DNA from: a bacterium
GTDB taxonomy: Bacteria; Bdellovibrionota; UBA2428
Reading direction: 5' to 3'
Assembly (NCBI GenBank): GCA_009991595.1
Contig: JAACVK010000022.1
Coordinates: 62,001 to 126,000, forward strand
DNA: 64,000 nucleotides
Positions 23,033 through 35,175 of this stretch are shown here, piece after piece (the stretch's first letter is position 1; the number at the start of each line of letters is the position of its first letter). The notes under the pieces are model-generated. The model had not been told where the DNA came from, searched no databases, and worked only from the letters and a program-made list of their open reading frames with translations. The position numbers and the translations under genes were made by a program.

Positions 23033-23391
23033 GCAAGGATATTGATTATAAAGCCGTCGAACTCGCTCCAGGAGAGATAACGGCGCTTATCGGCCGTGGA
23101 TGTGAATTTCAAGGCCGGTTGGTTTTTGAGGGTGTCGTACGAATTGATGGCACTTTTACTGGTGAAATTCTTACAAGAGATACGTTAATCCTGGGCCCAG
23201 ATTCTAGGGTCAAAGCCAAGATTGAAGCTGACACTGTGGTCGTTGGCGGACATCTTGAGGGAGATATCGTTGCTTTGTCTCGGGTCGAAATACAATCCAC
23301 TGGACATGTTAAAGGGGCTGTTAGCGCCCCTGTTTTTAAAATCGAAGAGGGCGGTCTTTTTGACGGCAAAACCCAGATGTTAGAGAGCTAA
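23029..23391 (+). CDS. bactofilin (polymer-forming cytoskeletal protein)
   Basis: DUF583 beta-helix pattern CEFQGRLVFEGVVRIDGTFTGEI...GHLEGDIVAL...GHVKGAVSAP; GTG start overlapping the parB stop. Confidence 0.88.
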   Translation: MSKDIDYKAVELAPGEITALIGRGCEFQGRLVFEGVVRIDGTFTGEILTRDTLILGPDSRVKAKIEADTVVVGGHLEGDIVALSRVEIQSTGHVKGAVSAPVFKIEEGGLFDGKTQMLES

Positions 23392-23482
23392 TGGCGCAGG
23401 CACTTTCCTTCAAGAGTTCTCGCTAAAAGATTGAATTTTTGGTTGACCAGTAAAGGTCTGCGATGCTCATATAGCGGCCGAT

Positions 23483-23968
23483 ATGCTCTCCACAATGGTC
23501 GAACAGCTAGGTCTAGATTCAACGTTTTTCTTAATGATGGCGGTGTTTTTTGGATTTTTTCTCATTAACTATTTCATAAGTTTGAAGCCTCTTTCCAACA
23601 CGCTTATCGAGCGCGACAAAAGAATGGCGGGCAGAGAAAAGGAAATCAAAAACATTCAAGCCGAACTCCAAACCATTAAAGTTGAATTGAATCAACAAAT
23701 CAAAATCGCACAAGGCGAGGCAAGCAAACGCTTTTCAGACTTAAAATCCTCGGCCGTAGAAAAGCAAAGAAATCTACTTAACGAAGCTCGTAATAACAGT
23801 GCAAAACAGATTGGATCTTTGAGAGACGATCTACAAAAACAACTTGGTGTAGAGGAACAAAAACTTGGCGGTGAAATTGATGCCTTTGTTCAACTAATAA
23901 TTGAACGAATTTCAGTTTCTTCGGCGCCAGGAATATCTTCAAAAACAGCGCCAAGGACGGAGGCTTAA
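23483..23968 (+). CDS. F0F1 ATP synthase subunit b' (AtpF-like)
   Basis: N-terminal TM followed by a long coiled coil; first of a tandem b'/b pair. Confidence 0.8.
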   Translation: MLSTMVEQLGLDSTFFLMMAVFFGFFLINYFISLKPLSNTLIERDKRMAGREKEIKNIQAELQTIKVELNQQIKIAQGEASKRFSDLKSSAVEKQRNLLNEARNNSAKQIGSLRDDLQKQLGVEEQKLGGEIDAFVQLIIERISVSSAPGISSKTAPRTEA

Positions 23969-23972
23969 TCAA

Positions 23973-24500
23973 ATGTCAGTTGGACACGAAGCCGCAGCTT
24001 GGTCTGTTAAGGAATGGTATACGTTAGCTCACGTCACTGTGATTGTTGGAATTGTCTATTTTTTCGGCAAAACTGCAATAAAGGGCGCGCTTGAAAGCAG
24101 AAGAAGCGGAATTAAACAAAAACTTATCGAAACCAAGGAGCAGCTGTCTGCACTTCAAGTTGAAATTCAGCAGGCTCGAGAAAAAATTAAAAATATCGAT
24201 GATGAAAAGCAGGCTTTGATTTCAAAGGTCGAGCATGAAGGTCGTAAGTTGAGTGAAAAGTTAATTTCAGAGGCTGAGAAAACGGCCGAAAGAATTTTGG
24301 CCGATGCTAAATTAGCCGCCAAGTCAGAAGTGACTTCTTATCAAAACAAATTGCGCCAAGATATTGTCGAAGCTTCGTTGGCAAAAACTATGGAGTCTTT
24401 GAATGCTGATAAAAAATCTGGCGGAGACCTCACTAAAAAACTTCATTCTCAATTGGTGGATAAATTTGTAAGAGAGGCTTCGAGGGTTTTTCATGTCTAA
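23973..24500 (+). CDS. atpF: F0F1 ATP synthase subunit b
   Basis: TM then coiled coil; immediately upstream of atpH; Met at 23973 preferred over 23901. Confidence 0.85.
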   Translation: MSVGHEAAAWSVKEWYTLAHVTVIVGIVYFFGKTAIKGALESRRSGIKQKLIETKEQLSALQVEIQQAREKIKNIDDEKQALISKVEHEGRKLSEKLISEAEKTAERILADAKLAAKSEVTSYQNKLRQDIVEASLAKTMESLNADKKSGGDLTKKLHSQLVDKFVREASRVFHV

Positions 24501-25041
24501 TTCAAAATTGATTGCAAAGCGTTATGCAAAAGCTCTTTGGTCGACTGTTAAAAACGGAAGTGCCGATGAGTTTTCAAAAAACTTGGAAGAGCTCAACGCA
24601 TTAATTGAAGAAGATTTGAAATTAAAGAATCTAGCTAAGAGCCCGATTTTCACTTCTGACGAGAAGTTGAAGGTTTTCTCCGAAATATTTGAAAAGCTTT
24701 CCTTTTCTAAAGAAATGATCAACTTTTTAAAGCTATTGGCGGAGAAGGATCGTTTCTCGTTATTGGCTGAAGTGAACGAAGAGTTTAGACAGCTTTATTT
24801 GAACTCAAGAAAGACCAAAGAGGCCCATGTCCAAACGGCCTATGAGTTGAGCCAAGCTCAAAAAGAGAAGATCACTCAAGTTCTTGAAGCCGCTCTAGAT
24901 GTAAAGGTGAACTTGGAAGTGACCATCAACGAAGCGTTGGTGGCGGGCCTCATTGTTAATGTAGATGGACGAAGTATTGACGCTTCGTTGAAGTCAAATT
25001 TGAACGAATTGAAACAAGAGCTTCTGCACGCAGAGGCATAG
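24493..25041 (+). CDS. atpH: F0F1 ATP synthase subunit delta
   Basis: IAKRYAKALW..., C-terminal VDGRSIDASLKSNLNELKQEL. Confidence 0.92.
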   Translation: MSNSKLIAKRYAKALWSTVKNGSADEFSKNLEELNALIEEDLKLKNLAKSPIFTSDEKLKVFSEIFEKLSFSKEMINFLKLLAEKDRFSLLAEVNEEFRQLYLNSRKTKEAHVQTAYELSQAQKEKITQVLEAALDVKVNLEVTINEALVAGLIVNVDGRSIDASLKSNLNELKQELLHAEA

Positions 25042-25059
25042 GAAAAAAGGAGTAGTTAA

Positions 25060-26580
<1,521 letters not shown>

Positions 26581-26605
26581 TTGGAAAAGGAAGGAAAGAG
26601 CGTAA

Positions 26606-27559
26606 GTGGCATCAGTTAAGGATATTCGCAGAAGGATTTCGAGTGTAAAGAGCACTCAGCAAATCACTAAAGCCATGAAAATGGTTTCTGCAGCAAAGCT
26701 CCGACGAGCTCAAGATTTGATCACCAACGCACGACCGTTTGCTGAAAAAATTGATCAACTAAGTGGAAGGTTGATGCAAGATCTTGCATCAAAAACCGAA
26801 GGAATGAAAACTGAAGATGCTGAACACTTTTTGTTGAGCCTTCACCCCTTGCTAAGAAAAGCTACGGGAGAAAACCCCAAGGTTGCACTTGTAGTTGTTA
26901 GTTCTGATAAAGGACTATGCGGCGCCTATAACACCAATGCGTTTAAATATGCTTGGAAGAGATATCAGGAAATTCGTCAAGAAACTGACCAGCCCCCTGA
27001 GCTCTTTTTTGTAGGACAAAAAAGCTTTAGCAACTTTCGCAAAAGAGAAGCAAAAGGTCATTGGTATCAAGAGTTTTGGCAGGGAAGTTTTAGTAGAATC
27101 AAATCGAACGAAGTTGCTGATCAAATGATTGAGGATTTTAAATCAGGAAAGTTTGATCGTGTTGAAATTGTTTATACAGAATTTGTTTCGGCATTAACGC
27201 AAAATCAAACACACAGAGTAATTCTTCCAATGGCTATTAATGCCAATGAATTGACACAAACTTCGGGAGCTAAAGACGAGCAAAAAGAAGACGACGCTCT
27301 TCCTTTTTTGTATAAACCCGGCACAAAAGAACTTTTGCAAAGGCTTTTACCGGCCCAAGTGCAAACTCAATTGTTTCGATGTTTTGCAGACAGTCTTGCC
27401 AGTGAATTTGGATCTCGGATGACCTCAATGGACAACGCAACTCGAAACGCTTCCGACATGATCGGCAAATTAACTTTACAGGCAAATAGGCTAAGACAAG
27501 CCTCAATTACGACAGAATTAACAGAAATAGTAAGCGGTGCTGAGGCACTGAACGGCTAA
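26606..27559 (+). CDS. atpG: F0F1 ATP synthase subunit gamma
   Basis: DIRRRISSVKSTQQITKAMKMVSAAKLRRAQ; SDKGLCGAYN; GTG start. Confidence 0.96.
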   Translation: MASVKDIRRRISSVKSTQQITKAMKMVSAAKLRRAQDLITNARPFAEKIDQLSGRLMQDLASKTEGMKTEDAEHFLLSLHPLLRKATGENPKVALVVVSSDKGLCGAYNTNAFKYAWKRYQEIRQETDQPPELFFVGQKSFSNFRKREAKGHWYQEFWQGSFSRIKSNEVADQMIEDFKSGKFDRVEIVYTEFVSALTQNQTHRVILPMAINANELTQTSGAKDEQKEDDALPFLYKPGTKELLQRLLPAQVQTQLFRCFADSLASEFGSRMTSMDNATRNASDMIGKLTLQANRLRQASITTELTEIVSGAEALNG

Positions 27560-27568
27560 AAGGAGTGA

Positions 27569-28995
<1,427 letters not shown>

Positions 28996-28996
<1 letters not shown>

Positions 28997-29388
28997 TGAA
29001 ACTGACCGTTTTAACCCCCCTTAAGAAGCTGGTGGAAAACATTGAAGTTGATGAAGTTTTTACTCCTGGAGTTGAGGGCACGCTTGATGTTTTTCCACAT
29101 CACGCCAACTTTTTGACTGAACTTGAGACCGGTGTTCTTAAGTGGAGACAGGGTGAGAAATGGTCTGTAGCAGCTATGAGCTTTGGGTGGCTTGAAGTGT
29201 TTGATGAAAATATCACCGTCCTTGCAGATGTGGCCGAGTTAAGTGACAAGATTGACCTAACTCGAGCTCAGGCTGCTGAAGCTAGTGCAAAAGCGAAGCT
29301 TCAAGAGGGCGGTCTTGATGACTCGGCGTTTAGAAAAACCGAGTTAAAACTTCAGCGAGCTATGGCCCGCCAAGAAGCCAGTCACTAG
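28996..29388 (+). CDS. atpC: F0F1 ATP synthase subunit epsilon
   Basis: Position; TPGVEGTLDVFPHHANFLTELETGVL. Confidence 0.94.
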
Positions 29389-29572
29389 AAAAGCAAGCAT
29401 TCGACGCTAAGCGGCCTCTATATATGTGGATTTTTGAACGAGGCCTTTGTACTACCGCTTGTTTGTATCTGACACATAACCAAGAAAGCTGACCATACTC
29501 TCACTTGCTAGTTGAGAGCTCCCTGCCCTAGATTAGCTATGGCAATTGGGAAAACCCAGAGGAGAGTTTGAT

Positions 29573-30385
29573 ATGGCTTTATCTAAGTTTCGTTTAAAGA
29601 AGATTACTAGGGATAAAATTTCAGGGAGAACCGCGCTCGTTACAGGGGCCTCTAGTGGTTTGGGTGTTGATTTCGCCAAACAATTGGCGGAAGCAGGAGC
29701 CAATCTAATTTTAGTTGCTCGAAGCGAAGAGAAGCTTAATGAATTGAAAAAAGAATTGGTAAGCGACTTCAAAGTAGAGGTTGATGTTCTTGTCGTAGAT
29801 CTTAGCAAAACAAAATCTGCTAAAACAGTTTATGATTTCTCCAAAGAAAAAAACGTAACTATTCTTTTAAACAATGCAGGGGTTGGCTTGCACGGTCACT
29901 TTTTAAAACAAGATTTGAACCCAAGTGCAGAGATGATCAATTTAAATGTGAACACCTTGGTTAAGCTCACGCACCTCTTTGCAAAACAAATGCTCGAAAA
30001 ATCTGATGGCTATATTTTACAAACAGCATCTGTTGCTGGTTTTATGCCCTTGCAGGGGTATTCAGTTTACGCAGCAACGAAGGCTTTTGTTTTGAGTTTC
30101 TCACAAGCAATCAATTGGGAGCTTGAAGGCACGGGCGTTTCTTCAACGGCGCTTTGCCCAGGGGCGACCAAAACTGCTTTTTTTGAAACCGCTGGCCATA
30201 AAACGAATCGCTTAGTTGATAGCACCATGATGACAAGTTCTGAGGTTGCAACAATTGGTTTAGAGGCGATGGTTGCACGTCAAGATAAAGTCATCGCGGG
30301 AATGATGAACAAAATGACGGTAGGAATTAGTTCCGCCCTACCTTCTACGGTTTCAAAGCGTTTGAGTGCGGAGTTTATGAAATAA
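29573..30385 (+). CDS. short-chain dehydrogenase/reductase
   Basis: TALVTGASSGLGVDFAKQLAEAGANL, NNAGVG, YSVYAATKAF. Confidence 0.9.
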   Translation: MALSKFRLKKITRDKISGRTALVTGASSGLGVDFAKQLAEAGANLILVARSEEKLNELKKELVSDFKVEVDVLVVDLSKTKSAKTVYDFSKEKNVTILLNNAGVGLHGHFLKQDLNPSAEMINLNVNTLVKLTHLFAKQMLEKSDGYILQTASVAGFMPLQGYSVYAATKAFVLSFSQAINWELEGTGVSSTALCPGATKTAFFETAGHKTNRLVDSTMMTSSEVATIGLEAMVARQDKVIAGMMNKMTVGISSALPSTVSKRLSAEFMK

Positions 30386-30386
30386 G

Positions 30387-30653
30387 ATGAATAACTTTTT
30401 AGAACTTAGAAAAGTAGATATCATTCACCCCGCAGATATGCGAAAATGGCAGTTAATGACTGCCGTTATAGAGAAACAGATAGCCCTTCAAACAAGGCAG
30501 CTAAAGCTTTCTATTGAAGATGTTTTAATTAAAGGCCGAAAGATCTACTCGCAAGTTGCAAAAGTATTGTCAGACATCTTTAAGTTTTTTCTTTTGGTTA
30601 TCGCTACTTTTGGCCTAAGAGTCTTTTGTTCTGTCGTTGATGGACTCAGTTAA
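30387..30653 (+). CDS. small hypothetical protein with C-terminal hydrophobic segment
   Basis: 88 aa ORF starting directly after the SDR stop. Confidence 0.5.
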   Translation: MNNFLELRKVDIIHPADMRKWQLMTAVIEKQIALQTRQLKLSIEDVLIKGRKIYSQVAKVLSDIFKFFLLVIATFGLRVFCSVVDGLS

Positions 30654-30666
30654 GCGCGAATTTGTT

Positions 30667-31479
30667 TTAAGGTAGATCTTGTTCGTCAAAGTTAACCTCA
30701 TCGAGACTCAAATCTCGATGCTTCTTAATTTCTGTCAGAATTTTTTTTTGCATATAGTGACGAATGGTTTTGGCTAAAGGTCTCAGGCGTTCGCTGTTTG
30801 AAATGTCATCCTTAGAATAATCATCTATTTTGTATTCGGGAAAAAATCGAAGACTCCAATCAACTGGAATAGGTATTAAGTTTAAGGGTAGTGGAACCGG
30901 TATTCCCAAAAGTTTCTTTGTTGAAAGTTTTGTAAGGTTAATGCTGGTTTCTTCGGCCCCGATAACGATGGCCGGGAAAATTGGAGCACCCGTTTTGAGG
31001 GCTAACCTTAAGAAGCCGCGCTTAAACTCTTGTAGTTGATACTTCTTAGAAGAGGGTTTAAAGTTTCCATCCTCCCCCTCGGGGAAAAATAACAAAAGGT
31101 TTCCCTCGTTTATAACTTTTTCTGCTTTGTCTAAACTGGCTTCAACAAAACCAAACTCTGTAGAAAGTTTCCTGAGCAAATCGCCTTTGAACCACATTTT
31201 GTGAGTGAGAATTTTTGGCTTTCGAGAAGTCTCTCTTCTTATCTCATTGGCCAGCATAAGGGCGTCAAAGCCTGCAAAGCCAGAATGATTGGCTATGATG
31301 ATTGCAGGTCCTTGAAGAGGGATGTTTTCTACATCAAAACTTTTTACTTGAAAGTAACTCCTTAAGGATTCGAGCAGCCATCGGGGCATGATTCGAAAAG
31401 CAAGTTCTTCTCTGGAAACGGAGGGGTCATTGACCGCCTTTAATACTCTGTCTAATCCGAATCTCCAAAAATTACTCAT
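30667..31479 (-). CDS. lysophospholipid (1-acylglycerol-3-phosphate-like) acyltransferase
   Basis: IIIANHSGFAGFDALML (variant of NHxxxxD), LLFFPEGEDG. Confidence 0.85.
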   Translation of the reverse strand: MSNFWRFGLDRVLKAVNDPSVSREELAFRIMPRWLLESLRSYFQVKSFDVENIPLQGPAIIIANHSGFAGFDALMLANEIRRETSRKPKILTHKMWFKGDLLRKLSTEFGFVEASLDKAEKVINEGNLLLFFPEGEDGNFKPSSKKYQLQEFKRGFLRLALKTGAPIFPAIVIGAEETSINLTKLSTKKLLGIPVPLPLNLIPIPVDWSLRFFPEYKIDDYSKDDISNSERLRPLAKTIRHYMQKKILTEIKKHRDLSLDEVNFDEQDLP

Positions 31480-31536
31480 ATTATTAATGCCTTAAGCCCA
31501 CTTGTCTTAATCGGCGGTTTACGCTTTAACTAAGTT

Positions 31537-33033
31537 ATGAGCAGCTATGTATTGGCTATAGATCAAGGGACAACATCTAGTCGAGCCTTTATCTACAACT
31601 CCAAATTCGAGGTCGTTGGGCGTGGGCAATGTGCCTTTAAGCAATATTACCCGAAACCCGGATGGGTTGAGCATGATCTAGAAGAAGTTTGGAGCAGTGT
31701 TGAGGCCTCCATTAGGCAGGCGATTGAAGAGGCGTCTAAATCAGGTTTTAGTGTTGAGAATATTTCAGCCATTGGCATCACTAATCAGAGAGAAACGTTT
31801 GGGCTTTGGGAGAGAAGCACGGGCAAACCATTATGTAATGCGGTTGTTTGGCAATGTAGCCGAAGCCAAGAAATTTGTAACACGCTAGGAAAGTCGAGAG
31901 ATGGAAAAAAAATTGCGAAGATTACAGGTTTGAAGATCTCCCCATATTTTTCTGGAACAAAGTTATCCTATTTATTGAGAGAAAACAGTGAAATTTTAGC
32001 TCGAGCAAAAAGTGGAAAAATTGCTTTTGGAAACATTGATACGTTTTTGCTTTGGAGGCTAAGCTCAGGCTCTGCTCATGCAACCGATGCGAGCAATGCT
32101 TCGCGAACACTATTTTTTGATATTCATAAAGGAGCTTGGAGTGATTTTGCACTTAAGGTTTTAAAAATTCCAAGACAAATTCTCCCTGAAGTTAAAGATT
32201 CAAACGCGATGTTTGCCAAGACTTCAGGATTAAGCTTTTTGCCAGACGGAATTCCTGTTCACGGAATTTTAGGAGATCAACAGGCGGCACTTTTTGGTCA
32301 AGCTTGTTTTAGAAAGTCTCAAGCAAAAATTACCTATGGAACCGGTGCCTTTATGTTGGTTAATACTGGACATCAGTGCCGTAAAAGTAAAGAAGGCGTA
32401 AGCACGATTGCCTGGACTTTGTCTGGAAAAACCACCTACGCGGTTGAATCGAGTATCTTTATAGCCGGAGCCGCGGTTCAGTTCTTAAGAGACAATCTAA
32501 ATCTGTTTAAAGATAGTGCCGAGATTGAAGAGCTTGCAAAAAGTGTAGACTCTTCTGAGGGTGTGTTTTTTATTCCAGCGCTTACTGGTTTAGGTTCTCC
32601 TTATTGGAGGCCTGAAGCTCGCGGACTCATTGGTGGTCTTACTAGAGCAACCAATAAAGCACATATTGCCCGAGCTTGTTTGGAAGGAATTTCTCTTAGT
32701 GTGGCAGAAGCCTTCTCGGCACTTGCTAAAGATTCTGGCTCAAAGATTAGAATCATACGCGTTGATGGTGGGGCTTCGAAGAATGACTTGATGATGCAAT
32801 ATCAGAGTGACGTTCTAAGCGTTGTTTTACAAAGACCCGTTGATGTAGAAACTACGGTGCGAGGTGCGGCCTATATTGCAGCTTATGGGGCTGGTTTGTG
32901 TAAGATTGAAGATCTTGCAGGGCACGGAGTAGTGGAGAAAACCTTTTCGCCAAATTTAAGAAGAGCAGAAGCAAATCAATTGATCAAAGTTTGGAAGAGA
33001 CGAGTCAAGGCTTTGTTGGCGGGAGCATTTTAA
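31537..33033 (+). CDS. glpK: glycerol kinase
   Basis: LAIDQGTTSSRAFIYN, ITNQRET, ILGDQQAALFGQ, VDGGASKNDLMMQYQSDVL. Confidence 0.97.
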   Translation: MSSYVLAIDQGTTSSRAFIYNSKFEVVGRGQCAFKQYYPKPGWVEHDLEEVWSSVEASIRQAIEEASKSGFSVENISAIGITNQRETFGLWERSTGKPLCNAVVWQCSRSQEICNTLGKSRDGKKIAKITGLKISPYFSGTKLSYLLRENSEILARAKSGKIAFGNIDTFLLWRLSSGSAHATDASNASRTLFFDIHKGAWSDFALKVLKIPRQILPEVKDSNAMFAKTSGLSFLPDGIPVHGILGDQQAALFGQACFRKSQAKITYGTGAFMLVNTGHQCRKSKEGVSTIAWTLSGKTTYAVESSIFIAGAAVQFLRDNLNLFKDSAEIEELAKSVDSSEGVFFIPALTGLGSPYWRPEARGLIGGLTRATNKAHIARACLEGISLSVAEAFSALAKDSGSKIRIIRVDGGASKNDLMMQYQSDVLSVVLQRPVDVETTVRGAAYIAAYGAGLCKIEDLAGHGVVEKTFSPNLRRAEANQLIKVWKRRVKALLAGAF

Positions 33034-33037
33034 ATCG

Positions 33038-33325
33038 CTACTTACTACAGATATTTCTTTGAGCATCTACCCCTGGCCCGCCACCAAGAGCGTCCCAGCA
33101 GTCATTTATACTTACACCACAGCCCCCTGGAGATTGAATTTTAGGACCTAAATAACACACCCAAAGTTCAAATAGGTTACGTCTTATTGCGTAAAACAAG
33201 GTGGCAAAGATTGATGCGGTGACCACAACAACCAAAATATATTCGACAGCGGCCTGTCCCAAAGTCGACTTCTTTTTGGCACAATTTCCGATACTATTTT
33301 TCTTTAGCGAGCTAAAATGAAACAT
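33038..33325 (-). CDS. Flp/TadE-like pilin-like small protein
   Basis: KKKSTLGQAAVEYILVVVVTASIFATLFYAI: basic stretch, G, then AAVEY plus TM as in type IV/Flp prepilins; Met at 33325 preferred over 33415. Confidence 0.6.
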   Translation of the reverse strand: MFHFSSLKKNSIGNCAKKKSTLGQAAVEYILVVVVTASIFATLFYAIRRNLFELWVCYLGPKIQSPGGCGVSINDCWDALGGGPGVDAQRNICSK

Positions 33326-34001
33326 GTATATGGACCCTGATAGTAATGATAACAGAAATTTACTCTTTTCACTTCCGCAATTCGGGAAGATTGCCTTAGA
33401 CCCAAAGGAAGCCAACCTTAACAGTTACCAACAGGCCAAATTCGTAATGTTTCCAAGGAAGATGACGGATCAACAGTTTGTTATTGCCTGTGAATGGGCG
33501 GCTAGAACCCAGACTCCCATCTATTGCGTGGAATCAGATGCAACGCGTTTTCTAAGCGAAGGCTTTTATAATTATAGATTTAATATTTTAAGAGGCTACG
33601 ATCGAATTCGAATCAACAAGGGTAGCTTGGAGTTCTTTCCTATTAAGAAAACAAAGCGAATTTTATTCTTCAACGTTGAGCAACAGCCGCAAGCCTATCA
33701 AGTGTTAGTTCGGCCAGACGGGTGTCAGCCTCTTTTATTTTTAAGCGACTTATCCATAGAAGAAGATGATGCAGTGATATTTAAACAGTTTGAGGCAGGA
33801 ATTTTTTGTCTAGATCCAACAAGTCCCATTGATCCTTGGAGGAGAGCAGAAGCTTTGCTAGACTCCAAGATTAGTAGCATTGAAGACTTAATGCGCTTTA
33901 ATAAAGGTGGGGTTTATTTGTGGGAGAAAACCAAGATTCGACAAGAGATTCAGGAGAATGGAAACGACTTATCCATTCCGAAGGAAGTCGAAAGTGGATA
34001 A
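33324..34001 (+). CDS. hypothetical protein
   Basis: 225 aa ORF, no family recognised. Confidence 0.6.
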   Translation: MYMDPDSNDNRNLLFSLPQFGKIALDPKEANLNSYQQAKFVMFPRKMTDQQFVIACEWAARTQTPIYCVESDATRFLSEGFYNYRFNILRGYDRIRINKGSLEFFPIKKTKRILFFNVEQQPQAYQVLVRPDGCQPLLFLSDLSIEEDDAVIFKQFEAGIFCLDPTSPIDPWRRAEALLDSKISSIEDLMRFNKGGVYLWEKTKIRQEIQENGNDLSIPKEVESG

Positions 34002-34513
34002 TTGGTCTAGGTGCTATTAGTTTAGTCGGCGTAATTGTTTTTGGATTTCAATCTTTAATTTTTCCAGAAAAAGCGGCCCACCTTAGTTTCTTAGACACTG
34101 AATTTCCCAACTATGAACTTTATGATCCGCAAGGAGATAAGGTCTCAACTCATGCTCTTGTAGAGGAAATTCAATCAAAGGAAGTTTTGATTAGCTTCTG
34201 GGCAACTTGGTGTGAGCCCTGTTTGCGAGAATTACCCCTTCTGGAGCGCGCCCTCCCCATGCTTTCAAAAAAGGGAACGGACGTATTGTTGATTAATTAC
34301 GATGGCGGTTTGGCAGAGAAAACCAGACGAGAGGTTATGGCATGGCTGATTTCAGAGCGAATCCGTTTCAATTCATTCTTTGATTTTGATGAACATTTAT
34401 TGAGCCACTTACACGTTCACTCGCTTCCTTTTAGCGTTCGAGTTCGCGCTAAAGATAAAAAAATTCTTTGGATGAAAATGGGTGAACTCGAATGGGAAGA
34501 TCTAGATTACTAA
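33920..34513 (+). CDS. TlpA/ResA-like membrane-anchored thioredoxin-fold protein
   Basis: N-terminal TM, then VLISFWATWCEPCLRELPLLE (CEPC redox motif). Confidence 0.85.
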   Translation: MGENQDSTRDSGEWKRLIHSEGSRKWIIGLGAISLVGVIVFGFQSLIFPEKAAHLSFLDTEFPNYELYDPQGDKVSTHALVEEIQSKEVLISFWATWCEPCLRELPLLERALPMLSKKGTDVLLINYDGGLAEKTRREVMAWLISERIRFNSFFDFDEHLLSHLHVHSLPFSVRVRAKDKKILWMKMGELEWEDLDY

Positions 34514-34520
34514 AAAGGAC

Positions 34521-35168
34521 TTAGCGAAGAGCATCCATGGCGGCTTTGTAGTCTTTTTGATTAAAAACAGCTGATCCTGCGACGAGAATATCGACTCCAG
34601 CCTTGGCCGCAAGAGGGGCTGTTTTGGCGTTCACTCCCCCATCAATCTGAATGGAAATCTGATCTCGTTTCCCCACTTCTTTAAGCCAAGAGTTGAGCTG
34701 AGCTGTCTTTTCTAGAGCGGCGGGAATCAGGGATTGGCCTCCGAAGCCGGGGTTGACGGTCATGCAGAGCACCATGTCTAACTCATCTAAAACCCATTTT
34801 ATTCCCTCAAAAGGGGTGTGTGGATTGAGGGAAACACCTGCTTTACAGCCTAAATCACGTATAGATTTGAGTGTTTTTTGAAGGTGATTGCAGGTTTCTA
34901 TGTGAACTGTGATGATGTCGGCGCCAGCTTTTGCGAATTCTTCGACGCGTTCATCGGGATTGGAGACCATAAGGTGACAATCCATCACGGTTTTTACGTC
35001 TTTTCTGATGCATTTTACGATGGGTGCGCCAAGCGTCAAATTAGGAACAAAGTGCCCATCCATCACATCGACGTGGATTCCGTCCGCTCCCGATTTCTCC
35101 ACATTTCTAATTTCTTCAGAAAGTTTTCCAAAATCGGCAGATAAAATTGATGGGTAAATCTTTGGCAT
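34521..35168 (-). CDS. rpe: ribulose-phosphate 3-epimerase
   Basis: PSILSADFGKL, HVDVMDGHFVPNLT, MTVNPGFGGQ, DGGVNAKTA. Confidence 0.97.
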   Translation of the reverse strand: MPKIYPSILSADFGKLSEEIRNVEKSGADGIHVDVMDGHFVPNLTLGAPIVKCIRKDVKTVMDCHLMVSNPDERVEEFAKAGADIITVHIETCNHLQKTLKSIRDLGCKAGVSLNPHTPFEGIKWVLDELDMVLCMTVNPGFGGQSLIPAALEKTAQLNSWLKEVGKRDQISIQIDGGVNAKTAPLAAKAGVDILVAGSAVFNQKDYKAAMDALR

Positions 35169-35175
35169 ATCGGTT

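Noticed and set aside
29508-29533. ctctcacttgctagttgagag hairpin upstream of the SDR gene
   Set aside because: Short stem without a T-run; could be a weak regulatory hairpin but not supportable as terminator or riboswitch
33750-33985. TTATCCAT sequences resembling DnaA boxes
   Set aside because: Isolated imperfect matches within coding sequence; expected by chance
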